Origin: WQXF01 sp031552825 | Lineage (GTDB): Bacteria > Bacillota > Clostridia > Christensenellales > Aristaeellaceae | Direction of reading: 5' to 3' | DNA: 64,000 nt | Assembly: GCA_031552825.1 (NCBI GenBank) | Contig: JAVBMD010000004.1 | Coordinates: 1-64,000, forward strand | Part shown: positions 26,637 through 34,862 of the stretch, in pieces | Layout of the letters: every line of letters begins with the position of its first letter | Position numbering within the stretch: the first letter of the stretch is position 1 | Notes under the pieces: model-generated | Database searches by the model: none | What the model was told of the DNA's origin: nothing | Seen by the model: the letters and a program-made list of their open reading frames with translations, nothing else | Made by a program: the position numbers and the translations under genes

Positions 26637-27683
26637 TTACGCCAGCGGATTTTGCCTGGCAAAGTCCTCAAGGCAGGCTAGCACCAGCGCCTGCTGCGCG
26701 GCAATATCGTCCAAATGCGCGGTGGAGGCGGCGGAGTGGATATAGCGGCACGGCACCGCCATCACCACGCAGGGCACGCCGCCGCGCGATTGGTGGATGG
26801 CGCCCGCGTCGGTGCCACCGGCGATCATGCGCTTGAACTGCCAAGGGATGTTTCGCGCCTCGGCGGCGGCCTGAACGGCGCGCAGCAGCGCCGGATTGGC
26901 GATGGCGGTGCGATCCATAATGCTGAGCGCCACGCCTTTGCCTTGGGTCGTGACCTGCAAATGCGCCGGAACATCGCCCAGATCGTTGCAGGTAGTGCCT
27001 TCGAGCACCAGCGCCAGATCCGGCGCGGTGCGGTAAGCGGCGATCTCGGCGCCGCGCAGGCCGACCTCCTCCTGCACGGTGAATACGCAGGTCAGCTTGC
27101 CCGGGTAGCGCGCTTCCGCAAGCACGCGCAGCAGCGCCAAGCAGCCGACGCGGTCGTCCAGCGCCTTGACCTTGACGCGGCGCTCGCCGAACTCCACGTA
27201 AGGGCTATCGAAGGTAACAAAGCTGCCCGGCGGGCACAACTCTTCGGCCTTGGCGCGCGTCGAAACGCCGATATCGACGAACAGCGAATCGTACTTGAGC
27301 ACCCGATCCATTTCGGTGCGATCCTGCAAGTGGATGGCCTTTGCGCCGATCACGCCGGGCAGCGCGTTTTCCCCGACGAGCACGCGCTTGGATACCACCA
27401 CGCGCGGGTCGATGCCGCCCACCGGCTCGATGCGCAGCAAGCCTTCGTCGGTGGCCGACATCACGAGGAAACCGACCTCGTCCATATGCGCGGCCAGCAG
27501 GATATGCGGCAGCGACGCGTCGCCGCCGTTTTTCTCGGCGAACAGGTTGCCCATGGTGTCCACGCGCACCGCGTCGCATATCGGGGCGACGGCCTCGCGC
27601 AGCGCCTCGCGCACCGCGCCCTCGTCGCCGGAGACGCCGCGCAGCGACGTAAGCGCTTTGAGATCCAGTTCCTTTAGCAACAC
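26637..27683 (-). CDS. M42 family metallo-aminopeptidase (2)
   Basis: A 348-residue M42 peptidase. AAHMDEVGFL, LDDRVGCLAL, TVQEEVGLRGAE, GGTDAGAIHQSRGG and CRYIHSAAS mark the metal and catalytic sites. At the position of the usual ALDVT ligand the sequence is LVLEGT, an Asp-to-Glu change also seen in some family members. The start is the GTG at 27683, which overlaps the end of the upstream M42 gene by 10 nt and follows GGAGGG; the longer frame only covers the neighbour. It is clearly diverged from its flanking paralogues. Confidence 0.9.
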   Translation of the reverse strand: MLLKELDLKALTSLRGVSGDEGAVREALREAVAPICDAVRVDTMGNLFAEKNGGDASLPHILLAAHMDEVGFLVMSATDEGLLRIEPVGGIDPRVVVSKRVLVGENALPGVIGAKAIHLQDRTEMDRVLKYDSLFVDIGVSTRAKAEELCPPGSFVTFDSPYVEFGERRVKVKALDDRVGCLALLRVLAEARYPGKLTCVFTVQEEVGLRGAEIAAYRTAPDLALVLEGTTCNDLGDVPAHLQVTTQGKGVALSIMDRTAIANPALLRAVQAAAEARNIPWQFKRMIAGGTDAGAIHQSRGGVPCVVMAVPCRYIHSAASTAHLDDIAAQQALVLACLEDFARQNPLA

Positions 27684-28720
27684 AGCGTATCCCTCCAATC
27701 CGAGCCCAGAGAGCACAGGTACGCCGCCAGCAGACGCGCGGCCTCTTTGAGCGTGGCGGTGGAGCCGGTTTCCACGGTGGTGTGCATGTACTTGAGCGGC
27801 ACCTCCATCAGCGCCGTGGGCACGCCCGCGCGGGTTACTTGCACCACGCTGGCGTCTGTCCAAGTCTCGTGCGGGCAGATGGAAACACGGGTGTCAACCT
27901 TCTCCTCGGCGGCGACGCGCAGGATGTCCTTTACCAGCCCGGGGTGCAGGTTCGGCCCCTTGGAGAACACCACCTTGTCCAGCGGATGGGTCTCATCGGG
28001 GCCGCAGCCCGGCATGCTGCCGTGGGTCACGTCCAGCGCGATGCCGATGTCCGGATCGATGGCGTAGCACGAGGTTAGCGCGCCTCGGGAGCCGACCTCC
28101 TCCTGCGCGGCGCAGACGAAGTAGATATCGGCGGCATGCTTGCGCTTGGCCAGCTTTTCTGCGGCCATCAGCAGCACCGCCACGCAGGCGCGGTCGTCCA
28201 AAGTTTTGGCGGCGACGCGGTCGTCCTTGAGCCGAGTCAAGGGTCCGACGAGTTGCACGCGGTCGCCGATGCGCACGCGCCGCTTGACTTCCTCGGCGCC
28301 AAAGCCGAGGTCGATAAACAGATCCTCGCGCTTGTAGTTCTTGCCGCGCTCGGCCTCGGTGAGCAGATGCGGCGGTTTTGCGCCGATAATGCCCGCCATC
28401 ACGCCTTCCGCACCATGCACCCGCACCTCGCTGCCGGGCAGGATGCGCGGATCCACGCCGCCCATCGGGGCGAAGCGCAGGCAGCCGTCCTTCTCGATGC
28501 CGATGACGCACAGGCCGATCTCATCGATGTGCGCGGTAACGTATACCCGGGGGCCGCTGCCGCTGCCGGGCATGTGCGCGATCATGTTCTGCATGCCGTC
28601 GACGGAAGCTTCCGCGCAATAGGGCGCGAAGGCTTCGCGCAGCCATTCGGCCACCGGCAGCTCATTGCCGGGCAGCCCGGATAGCTCCACGGCTTCCTCT
28701 AAAAACCGTTCCAGTTCCAA
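27674..28720 (-). CDS. M42 family metallo-aminopeptidase (3)
   Basis: A 348-residue M42 peptidase, first gene of the operon. Ligand motifs are TAHIDEIGLCV near residue 80, LDDRACVAVL near residue 178, AAQEEVGSRGAL near residue 210, ALDVTHGSMPG near residue 232 and KYMHTTVE near residue 324. The usual GGTDAG is WTDASV here. The start is the TTG at 28720, preceded by AGGAGGAGA. Substitutions around the active site suggest a different peptide preference from the other two copies. Confidence 0.9.
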   Translation of the reverse strand: MELERFLEEAVELSGLPGNELPVAEWLREAFAPYCAEASVDGMQNMIAHMPGSGSGPRVYVTAHIDEIGLCVIGIEKDGCLRFAPMGGVDPRILPGSEVRVHGAEGVMAGIIGAKPPHLLTEAERGKNYKREDLFIDLGFGAEEVKRRVRIGDRVQLVGPLTRLKDDRVAAKTLDDRACVAVLLMAAEKLAKRKHAADIYFVCAAQEEVGSRGALTSCYAIDPDIGIALDVTHGSMPGCGPDETHPLDKVVFSKGPNLHPGLVKDILRVAAEEKVDTRVSICPHETWTDASVVQVTRAGVPTALMEVPLKYMHTTVETGSTATLKEAARLLAAYLCSLGSDWRDTLCC

Positions 28721-28789
28721 AGCTTGTCTCCTCCTGCTCCGGCCGCTTTTCGCGGCACAATCTGTGAAGATTATAACATGTAAAAGCTG

Positions 28790-29770
28790 TTAATGAAAGC
28801 GCCGATCCAGCGCGGCTATCGCCCCGCCTACGATGCCCTTGATGAGCACCAGCGCCGAAAGGATCAGCGGCAGACTCATCGCCTCGGAGCGCGAGATGCC
28901 GAACAGGCTGAGCAACAGCACCATCGCGCCCTCGCGCACGCCCATGCCCATTACCGAGAACGGGATCACCATCGCCATCAGCATCATGCTGCTCAGCCAC
29001 GGCCAGTTCCACCAAGGCACCGGCAGGCCGAGGCGGCCGCAGAGCAGCATGAGCGTCAGAATAAAGCATCCCTCGCCGAGAAAGCCGAAAAACAGGTGTA
29101 GCCGCAATTGGCGCGGATGCCGCGCCAGACCTTGGCAGAAATCGCACAACAGCGCCAGTTGCTCGCCCAGTGCGCGCGCGAACCGGCCGCCCAGCTTCCA
29201 TTGACGCAGGCGATGGGAATGCTTGCGCGCCCAAGCGCACGCCGCGGGGAGAAACAGCGCGCCGGGCATCAGCAGCGGCCATGCCAGCGACCAAAGCGCC
29301 AGCCATACCAGCGGACGCGGTACCGGAACCGTAGCGAACAAAAGGCTGAATAAACAAAAGGTCTGCGCGGGGATCATGTGGGTTTGCTTATCGAGGATGA
29401 TGATGGCGGCGGCGGTTTGCGTGCCGGTCATCTCGCGCAGGGTGAGCAGGCGGGCGGCTTCGCTGGCGACGTTGCCGCCGGGCATCAATGAAAAAAAACG
29501 CATGTCGAGGAACATGCGGTAGATGCGCCAAAAGGGAAGATCTGGCCGCAGAAGGAAGCATTTGAAGCTAAGAAAAAAGTCGTTGAGCAACAGCAGCGCA
29601 AAAGCCAACGCGAGGTAACCGGGCGACATCAGGCGCAGGCAGCGGCGCAGTACCGTCCAATCCACGCCGGAAAGAATGTAGAGCATCAGCCCAACGCTCA
29701 GCGCCAGAGAGAGCACAGGGCGCGCGATGCGCCAAACGCTTCGCGACCGTGCCTTTTCGCTACGCAGCAT
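28790..29770 (-). CDS. Flippase-like membrane protein (LPG synthase TM / UPF0104 family)
   Basis: A 326-residue membrane protein with about eight hydrophobic segments, matching the lysylphosphatidylglycerol-synthase-TM / AglD flippase-like family. Conserved features include FFSLMPGGNVASEAARL near residue 80, GEGCFILTLMLLCGRLGLPVPWW near residue 225 and the glycine-rich PFSVMGMGVREGAMVLLL near residue 270. The family is associated with polyprenyl-linked or lipid-linked envelope molecules. I use the ATG at 29770 because GAGGGGG lies just upstream; a GTG at 29803 is an alternative. Confidence 0.75.
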   Translation of the reverse strand: MLRSEKARSRSVWRIARPVLSLALSVGLMLYILSGVDWTVLRRCLRLMSPGYLALAFALLLLNDFFLSFKCFLLRPDLPFWRIYRMFLDMRFFSLMPGGNVASEAARLLTLREMTGTQTAAAIIILDKQTHMIPAQTFCLFSLLFATVPVPRPLVWLALWSLAWPLLMPGALFLPAACAWARKHSHRLRQWKLGGRFARALGEQLALLCDFCQGLARHPRQLRLHLFFGFLGEGCFILTLMLLCGRLGLPVPWWNWPWLSSMMLMAMVIPFSVMGMGVREGAMVLLLSLFGISRSEAMSLPLILSALVLIKGIVGGAIAALDRRFH

Positions 29771-29841
29771 GCGCCTTTCCCCCTCTTGGTTTTCGCTTCT
29801 CACCTACCTAATGTATCAATACAGCGTCCAAAACATGCTCA

Positions 29842-29872
29842 AGCCCGCGCCTTATGAGCACGGGCTTGGGGA
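29842..29872 (-). terminator. Possible terminator of the collagen-like gene
   Basis: CAAGCCCG and CGGGCTTG form an 8-bp stem about 12 bases after the stop of the minus-strand collagen-like gene. The following U tract is poor, so the call is tentative. Confidence 0.4.
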
Positions 29873-29883
29873 AAGCGATCCGC

Positions 29884-30999
29884 TTATGCCATCCGTTGTA
29901 ACAGTACGCACAGGTTGGAGATGGTATCGCTGTCGGTGCGCAGCGTGAGGGGGGATGCGCTGGCGTTGCGCAACGTCAGCAGCGCCGCCCCTTCGTGTTT
30001 GCGCAAGTCGAGCAGCGTGGAGCCGATTATCGCGCCGCGCGCTCCGTGAGAGATCCATGCACCGCCGGTTTGGGGCAAATCATCGATCCAGAGGCCGACC
30101 TGCGCCTCGGCTTCCTCGGCAAAAACGCGTACGTCGATGCGGTACAGGCCGGGTTTTTCAATGCGAATGGCATTGTCCTCCCCCTCCAGTGAAAAGCCTT
30201 GGGTAACGGTATGATAGAAAGGACAGAAGGGGAACGCCGCACCGGCTTCCACGGCGGTATCCAGTGCGTTCTGGAACAGCGCGCAATCCTGCGCGGCGGC
30301 AGTGGGAGATGCTGTTGATCCGGGAACGCCTTGCGACCCGGGTATGCCGGGCTCGCCCCTTGGGCCGGGGGCGCCCTGCGGCCCGGGAATGCCGGGTTCG
30401 CCCGTTGGGCCGGGAGCGCCCTGCGGCCCAGGAATGCCGGGCTCGCCCCTTGGGCCTGGAGCGCCTTGCGGCCCGGGAATGCCGGATTCGCCTCTTGCCC
30501 CGGGAGCGCCCTGCGGCCCGGGAATGCCGGATTCGCCTCTTGGCCCGGGAGCGCCCTGCGGCCCGGGAATGCCGGGCTCGCCTCTTGGGCCGGGAGCGCC
30601 CTGCGGCCCGGGAATGCCGGGCTCGCCCCTTAGCCCGGGAGCGCCCTGCAGCCCGGGTGTACCCGGTGTGCCGCGCAGACTGGTTTCCGCGATAGGCGAG
30701 GCGGCAATCGCCGTTGCAGCCTTTGGAACAGGCGCTGCCTTGATGGGGGCGGCAAGCGCGTTGGCGCGCGCCTGCGGCGCGGGAACCTTGCGCACATGCT
30801 CCGGCAAGCGCTCCGATGATACCGGGTAGGGTGTGGCGGCGGCGATGGCCGCGGTATGTAAGCGCCGAGCATCCGGCAGCGGTGTGGAGAAAAAACGCTC
30901 CGGTTCGCGAGAAAATAACTTTCGGGAGGTTGGGGTGGTGCGGGTATGTTTGGCGGGGATGGAAGAGCGGCGGTCGAGGGCGTCGTAAGGTTGATTCAT
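29884..30999 (-). CDS. Collagen-like protein with C-terminal trimerisation-type domain (1)
   Basis: A 371-residue protein in three parts. Residues 1-109 are a basic, Ala/Pro-rich leader without a signal peptide. Residues 110-229 are about 40 uninterrupted Gly-X-Y triplets, mostly seven copies of a 15-residue unit (GEPGIPGPQGAPGPR). Residues 237-371 are a beta-rich globular domain resembling the C1q/BclA trimerisation module. The lack of a secretion signal fits assembly on a spore surface inside the mother cell. The start at 30999 follows GGGAGGAAA. The long open frame that continues upstream through the intergenic region and the neighbour is not coding. Confidence 0.82.
   Translation of the reverse strand: MNQPYDALDRRSSIPAKHTRTTPTSRKLFSREPERFFSTPLPDARRLHTAAIAAATPYPVSSERLPEHVRKVPAPQARANALAAPIKAAPVPKAATAIAASPIAETSLRGTPGTPGLQGAPGLRGEPGIPGPQGAPGPRGEPGIPGPQGAPGPRGESGIPGPQGAPGARGESGIPGPQGAPGPRGEPGIPGPQGAPGPTGEPGIPGPQGAPGPRGEPGIPGSQGVPGSTASPTAAAQDCALFQNALDTAVEAGAAFPFCPFYHTVTQGFSLEGEDNAIRIEKPGLYRIDVRVFAEEAEAQVGLWIDDLPQTGGAWISHGARGAIIGSTLLDLRKHEGAALLTLRNASASPLTLRTDSDTISNLCVLLQRMA
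30322..30636 (-). repeat. 45-bp tandem repeat encoding collagen units
   Basis: Seven near-identical 45-bp units encode the 15-residue Gly-X-Y block. Variation is confined mostly to the P/S and P/A/T positions of the unit. Tandem DNA identity this high suggests copy-number change by recombination or slippage. Confidence 0.85.
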
Positions 31000-31041
31000 G
31001 GGCGTTTCCTCCCTTAGATAGCGCAGTCTTGTTGGCACACA

Positions 31042-31056
31042 TATGGCAATGCCATA
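31042..31056. promoter_or_regulatory. Inverted repeat between divergent collagen-like genes
   Basis: TATGGCA and TGCCATA form a perfect 7-bp inverted repeat around one base, in the 204-base region between the two divergent collagen-like genes. It is a candidate operator for a shared regulator. I could not place clear sigma-A promoters here; sporulation-type promoters are possible. Confidence 0.4.
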
Positions 31057-31203
31057 CGGCTTCCCACCACATCCTATGGCCGCGATGAAAAAAGGTGCGG
31101 AAATCCTCCTGCGCTCGCCACGCACAGATATCTTGGAGATACATAGGCTGTTAGTGACCGTCATGACGTGACGATCAAAACGTTGCAAGGAGAAACTACC
31201 AAT

Positions 31204-32448
31204 ATGTTCAGAGAAGATGATCTGATGCTGGATAATGCGTTTGAGGACGATCTGTTTGAGGATGGCGAACGCTATTCTTGCCGTCAAGATCGCCATTGTG
31301 GACACTACTGCGGTTGCCGCTTCTGCTGCTGCCGTGGACCGCGTGGCCCCAGAGGCCCGGAAGGCCCGATGGGACCCGTTGGCCCGCAAGGCCCCGAAGG
31401 CCCGATGGGCGCGCAGGGCATTCAGGGCCCGTCCGGCCCCGCCGGTGCGCAAGGCCCGACCGGCCCGCAAGGCCCCATTGGCGCCACCGGTGCGACCGGC
31501 GCGACCGGCGCGCAGGGCCCGCAAGGCCCGATTGGCCCGCAGGGCGACACCGGCGCAACCGGCCCGCAGGGCCCAGCAGGTCCGATCGGCCCGATGGGTC
31601 CGCAAGGCGAGACCGGCGCGACCGGCGCTACGGGTCCGGTTGGACCCATGGGTGCGATGGGCCCGCAAGGCCCCCAAGGCGAAACCGGCGCTACGGGTTC
31701 GCAGGGTCCGATGGGCCCGGTTGGCCCGCAAGGCCTGCAGGGCGAAACCGGCGCGACCGGCGCGACCGGTGCGACGGGTCCGCAGGGTCCCGTGGGTCCG
31801 GTCGGCCCGATGGGTCCGCAGGGCGAAACTGGCGAAACCGGCGCGACTGGTGCGACCGGCGCGACCGGCGCCACCGGTCCGCAGGGCCCCGTGGGACCGA
31901 TTGGCCCGCAAGGCCCGCAGGGCGAGACCGGCGCGACTGGCCCCACCGGTGCGACCGGCGCAACCGGCGCCACAGGCGCGCAAGGCCCCGTTGGACCTGT
32001 CGGCCCGCAAGGCCCCGAGGGTCCTCCCGGTGAAATGGATGGCTTCGTGTTCGTCTATCACCTCGGCCAAGGCGACGTAGAAGCCAACAGCCCGATCGTG
32101 TTCGATTCCGGTGTGGTGCCGACAACGCAAACCGGCGGCATCTCCGTGCCCAACACGACGACCATTCTGCTCACCGAGGCTGGCACGTATGAAGTGCTGT
32201 ATCACGTGATGCCCGTCCAAGAAAGCCGCGCGGTTCGCGTAGTGCTCAACGGCGTGGAAATCAGCGGTACGCGCAACGCCAACCACACCTCGGGCGCCGT
32301 GATCGATGGAAAGACGATGATTGACGTTGTCGAGGCGGATCTGCCCGCGAGCCTCCAGCTGTACAACTGGGTCAACGGCCCGATCACTTACGAGACCTTC
32401 ACGACCTTCGATGTTACGGCGATGCTTTCCGTTAAAAAGCTCGGTTGA
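31204..32448 (+). CDS. Collagen-like protein with BclA-like C-terminal domain (2)
   Basis: A 414-residue protein. The N-terminal 44 residues are acidic and then Cys-rich (CGHYCGCRFCCC), with no signal peptide. About 77 Gly-X-Y triplets follow (residues 45-277), rich in GATGATGA and GPQGPQG units. The C-terminal 137 residues form a beta-rich domain (VYHLGQGDVEANSPIVFDSG near its start, ending TAMLSVKKLG) like that of Bacillus BclA exosporium glycoproteins. Thr in GAT triplets is the usual O-glycosylation site in such proteins. The Cys cluster may anchor the protein by disulfides to the Cys-rich protein encoded next door. The start follows AAGGAG. Confidence 0.88.
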   Translation: MFREDDLMLDNAFEDDLFEDGERYSCRQDRHCGHYCGCRFCCCRGPRGPRGPEGPMGPVGPQGPEGPMGAQGIQGPSGPAGAQGPTGPQGPIGATGATGATGAQGPQGPIGPQGDTGATGPQGPAGPIGPMGPQGETGATGATGPVGPMGAMGPQGPQGETGATGSQGPMGPVGPQGLQGETGATGATGATGPQGPVGPVGPMGPQGETGETGATGATGATGATGPQGPVGPIGPQGPQGETGATGPTGATGATGATGAQGPVGPVGPQGPEGPPGEMDGFVFVYHLGQGDVEANSPIVFDSGVVPTTQTGGISVPNTTTILLTEAGTYEVLYHVMPVQESRAVRVVLNGVEISGTRNANHTSGAVIDGKTMIDVVEADLPASLQLYNWVNGPITYETFTTFDVTAMLSVKKLG

Positions 32449-32510
32449 TAAAAAGCTCGGCTGATAAGCGGCTTAGCTGGCCGCCGAGAACAACAGGATC
32501 GAAGGATCTC

Positions 32511-32548
32511 CCCTCGCCCTTGCCGTGTGCAGGGCGAGGGATTTTCTT
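32511..32548 (+). terminator. Terminator of collagen-like gene 2
   Basis: CCCTCGCCCT and AGGGCGAGGG form a perfect 10-bp stem (32511-32520, 32531-32540) followed by ATTTTCTTT. Confidence 0.85.
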
Positions 32549-32562
32549 TGCAAGCAAGAAAA

Positions 32563-32592
32563 AGATCCGCGGAGCAACCTCCGCGGATCCGA
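32563..32592 (-). terminator. Terminator of the Cys-rich SpaA-domain gene
   Basis: GGATCCGCGGAG-type arms form a long stem around CAAC; on the minus strand the stem is followed by TTTTTCTTGC. It lies just after the minus-strand gene at 32611. Confidence 0.8.
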
Positions 32593-32610
32593 AAGAGAAA
32601 GTGAAAGGGA

Positions 32611-33510
32611 TTATACGAGGGGCATGAACCCTATGGTGGCCGAGGGAGAGGGCGTGGCGGCTGATACCGTGACCGTGGTGGGGATACCGGGCAGCGTATA
32701 ACCGGCAGGTGAATTGACCGGGATGGCCGTATAGGTGCCAAAGGGCACGTTCGCAAAGGCGGCGATACCGTTGGCGTCGGTGATGGCGGTGGCGATGGTT
32801 TGCATCGCCAAGTTGTTTAGACGGACGGTGATGCCGGGGAAGGTGATCGCCGGGTTTGCGGCGTCAGCGGCGAGGATCGATACCATTCCGGCGATTGGCG
32901 TGTTGGTGATCTCCAAGAACTCGCGATGATCGCAGGGCGTCAGCTCGACGGTGACGTAGCTGGGGTTGAGCTGATAACCGGCAGGCGCGGCGGTCTCGCG
33001 CAGCACATAGGTGCCATTGCGCAGATTGTGGAAGCAGAGGTCGCCGTTGGCGTCGGTGGTGCCAGTGTTGAGGACCGTACCGTCGAGTTTTTGCAGCTCA
33101 AATTCGGCTCCGGCCAGCGCCAGCGCGGTGTTGTTGGCGGCAACCTTGTGCAGACAGATGAGTCCGCGGCGGCGGCAGCCGCAAACATCGTTGCCAGCGC
33201 AGCCGCAGTCGCGTCTTCCGCCGCAACCGCAGCCGCAACCACAGCCGCAGCCCATTTGCTCATCGCAGCGGTCGCAGTTGTCGATGCAGGGGTTGCCGCA
33301 TCGGGTGCAGATGCAGTCGGCTCCGCACCAGCCGCCGCAGATGCAGCAGCGGTAGTTGCAGCTGCAGTTGCGGGCGAGGTTACAATCGTCGATCACGGTT
33401 CCCAGTTGCATGTAGCAGTCGTCACGGGAGTTTCCGCAGCAGCAGCCGCAGCACCCGCTATTGGGGCTGCGCGGGGTTTCAAAAGCCATGTTGCATCGGT
33501 ATTGGCTCAT
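32611..33510 (-). CDS. Cys-rich protein with two SpaA/Cna-B-type domains
   Basis: A 299-residue protein. The first about 130 residues contain about 30 cysteines, including a run of five Cys-Gly dipeptides, and no signal peptide. Two Cna-B/SpaA-like beta-sandwich domains follow, the first with GAEFELQKLDGTVLNTGTTD and YVLRETAAPAGYQL, the second with GITVRLNNLAMQTIATAITD and YTAIPVNSPAGYTLPG. No LPXTG signal or membrane anchor is present. Cys-rich proteins without secretion signals are typical of spore coats and exosporia, where they crosslink. Together with two collagen-like neighbours this suggests a spore-surface locus. The start follows AAAGGAG. Confidence 0.75.
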   Translation of the reverse strand: MSQYRCNMAFETPRSPNSGCCGCCCGNSRDDCYMQLGTVIDDCNLARNCSCNYRCCICGGWCGADCICTRCGNPCIDNCDRCDEQMGCGCGCGCGCGGRRDCGCAGNDVCGCRRRGLICLHKVAANNTALALAGAEFELQKLDGTVLNTGTTDANGDLCFHNLRNGTYVLRETAAPAGYQLNPSYVTVELTPCDHREFLEITNTPIAGMVSILAADAANPAITFPGITVRLNNLAMQTIATAITDANGIAAFANVPFGTYTAIPVNSPAGYTLPGIPTTVTVSAATPSPSATIGFMPLV

Positions 33511-33664
33511 GTGGATGGCTCCTTTCAAGTACAGGCTTGCGCTCAGGCACGAACGCTTGCGCAAGCCTTCCGGCGCGGCGCTGTTTTTGTGCGCTGCGCA
33601 ATGCGTGCCTGCACTAACAACGTTATGCAGAAGCCGACGGCGTGTGCATAACGCGCAACAGCAT

Positions 33665-33690
33665 GAAAAAAGCCCCGCGCATAGCGGAGC
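33665..33690 (-). terminator. Terminator of trpS
   Basis: GCTCCGC and GCGGGGC pair (7 bp, one G-U) on the minus strand, followed by TTTTTT, 22 bases after the trpS stop. Confidence 0.8.
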
Positions 33691-33711
33691 GTAAATGTTT
33701 GCCGTTGCGCG

Positions 33712-34725
33712 TTAGCCGCGCGGCACCAAGCCGACCTTCTTGTATACCTTGGATAGCGTGCGTTGCGCTAGCCTAGCGGCCTCGCGTGCGCCGTCGTTCA
33801 TCACCTGCTCGAGGTAAGCCTTGTCCTTCATGAGCGCGTCAAACTTCTCCTGAATGGGGGTGAGCGTGGCGATCACCGCATCGGCGACGGTCGCCTTGAG
33901 CGCGCCGTAGCCCAGCCCGGCCAGCGCGGCGGCGCAGGCCTCCACGTCCTGCCCGGTCAGCACCGCAAGAATGCTCAGCAGGTTGGAAACGCCGGGCTTT
34001 TGTTCCGTGTCGTAGCGGATTTCGCCGTCGCTGTCGGTGACGGCGCGCTTGATCTTTTTGCGGATTACATCGGGGCGGTCCAGCAGCGCGATGTAGGTTT
34101 CCTCAGGATCCGATTTGGACATCTTGCGCAGCGGATCCTGCAGGCTCATCACGCGCGCGCCAACCTTGGGGATGTAGGGCTCCGGCAGCGTGAACACGTC
34201 GCCGTACACGCCGTTGAATCGTTCGGCGATATCGCGGCTGATTTCTAGGTGCTGCTTTTGGTCGGCACCCACCGGCACCAGATTGGCCTGATAGAGCAGG
34301 ATGTCCGAGGCCATTAGCACCGGGTAGCCAAACAGCCCGGCGTTGATGTTATCGGCGTGCTTAGCGGATTTTTCTTTAAACTGCGTCATGCGCGAGAGTT
34401 CGCCCATGTAGGTGAAGCAGTTGAGCACCCAAGTCAGCTCGGCGTGCGCGCTGACGTGGGACTGCAAAAACAGCAGGCTTTTCTGCGGATCCAGCCCAAC
34501 CGCCATCAGCAGCGCCAACACCTCCATTGAGCGCTTGCGCAGCTCGGCCGGCACCTGCCTCACCGTCAGGCTGTGCAGATCCACCACGCAATAGAGGCAA
34601 CGGTAATCGTCCTCCAGCAACTTCCAGTTGCGCATCGCGCCGATATAGTTGCCCAGCGTCAGCACGCCGGTGGGCTGAATGCCGGAAAAGATGATGGGCT
34701 TTTGAACCGATTGCGCGTCTTGCAC
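33712..34725 (-). CDS. trpS: Tryptophanyl-tRNA synthetase
   Basis: A 337-residue class I synthetase that charges tRNA-Trp. The ATP-binding HIGH-equivalent is GNYIGAM near residue 26, and the KMSKS loop is RKMSKSDPEE near residue 205. IFSGIQPTGVLTLGNY at the start is diagnostic. The GTG at 34725 is chosen because AAGGAGG lies 8 nt upstream; the frame extends upstream without a site. No T-box or TRAP-type triplets are seen in its leader. It lies 3 kb from mtrB, but no direct regulatory link is visible. Confidence 0.95.
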   Translation of the reverse strand: MQDAQSVQKPIIFSGIQPTGVLTLGNYIGAMRNWKLLEDDYRCLYCVVDLHSLTVRQVPAELRKRSMEVLALLMAVGLDPQKSLLFLQSHVSAHAELTWVLNCFTYMGELSRMTQFKEKSAKHADNINAGLFGYPVLMASDILLYQANLVPVGADQKQHLEISRDIAERFNGVYGDVFTLPEPYIPKVGARVMSLQDPLRKMSKSDPEETYIALLDRPDVIRKKIKRAVTDSDGEIRYDTEQKPGVSNLLSILAVLTGQDVEACAAALAGLGYGALKATVADAVIATLTPIQEKFDALMKDKAYLEQVMNDGAREAARLAQRTLSKVYKKVGLVPRG

Positions 34726-34807
34726 GGAAGCCGCCTCCTTGAAAAGTGCTATTTTTATTGCATGCTTCAATTTAGCACAGATGCGGCTCGAACGCAAGGC
34801 GTTGTGG

Positions 34808-34813
34808 TATAAT
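34808..34813 (+). promoter_or_regulatory. TATAAT -10 box of the metal-type binding lipoprotein gene
   Basis: A perfect TATAAT lies 50 bases before the start at 34863. No good -35 element is seen at 17 nt, so activation by another factor is possible. Confidence 0.45.
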
Positions 34814-34862
34814 ATGCGAAGCGCCCTTTTCGGAAAGGATATCACGGACGATGGGGGAAACC

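Noticed and set aside
29884..32286. An 800-codon open frame on the minus strand spanning both collagen-like genes
   Set aside because: Only the part from 30999 down encodes a sensible collagen-like protein with its own ribosome site. The rest is the plus-strand collagen gene read backwards, open because of its repetitive GC-rich composition.
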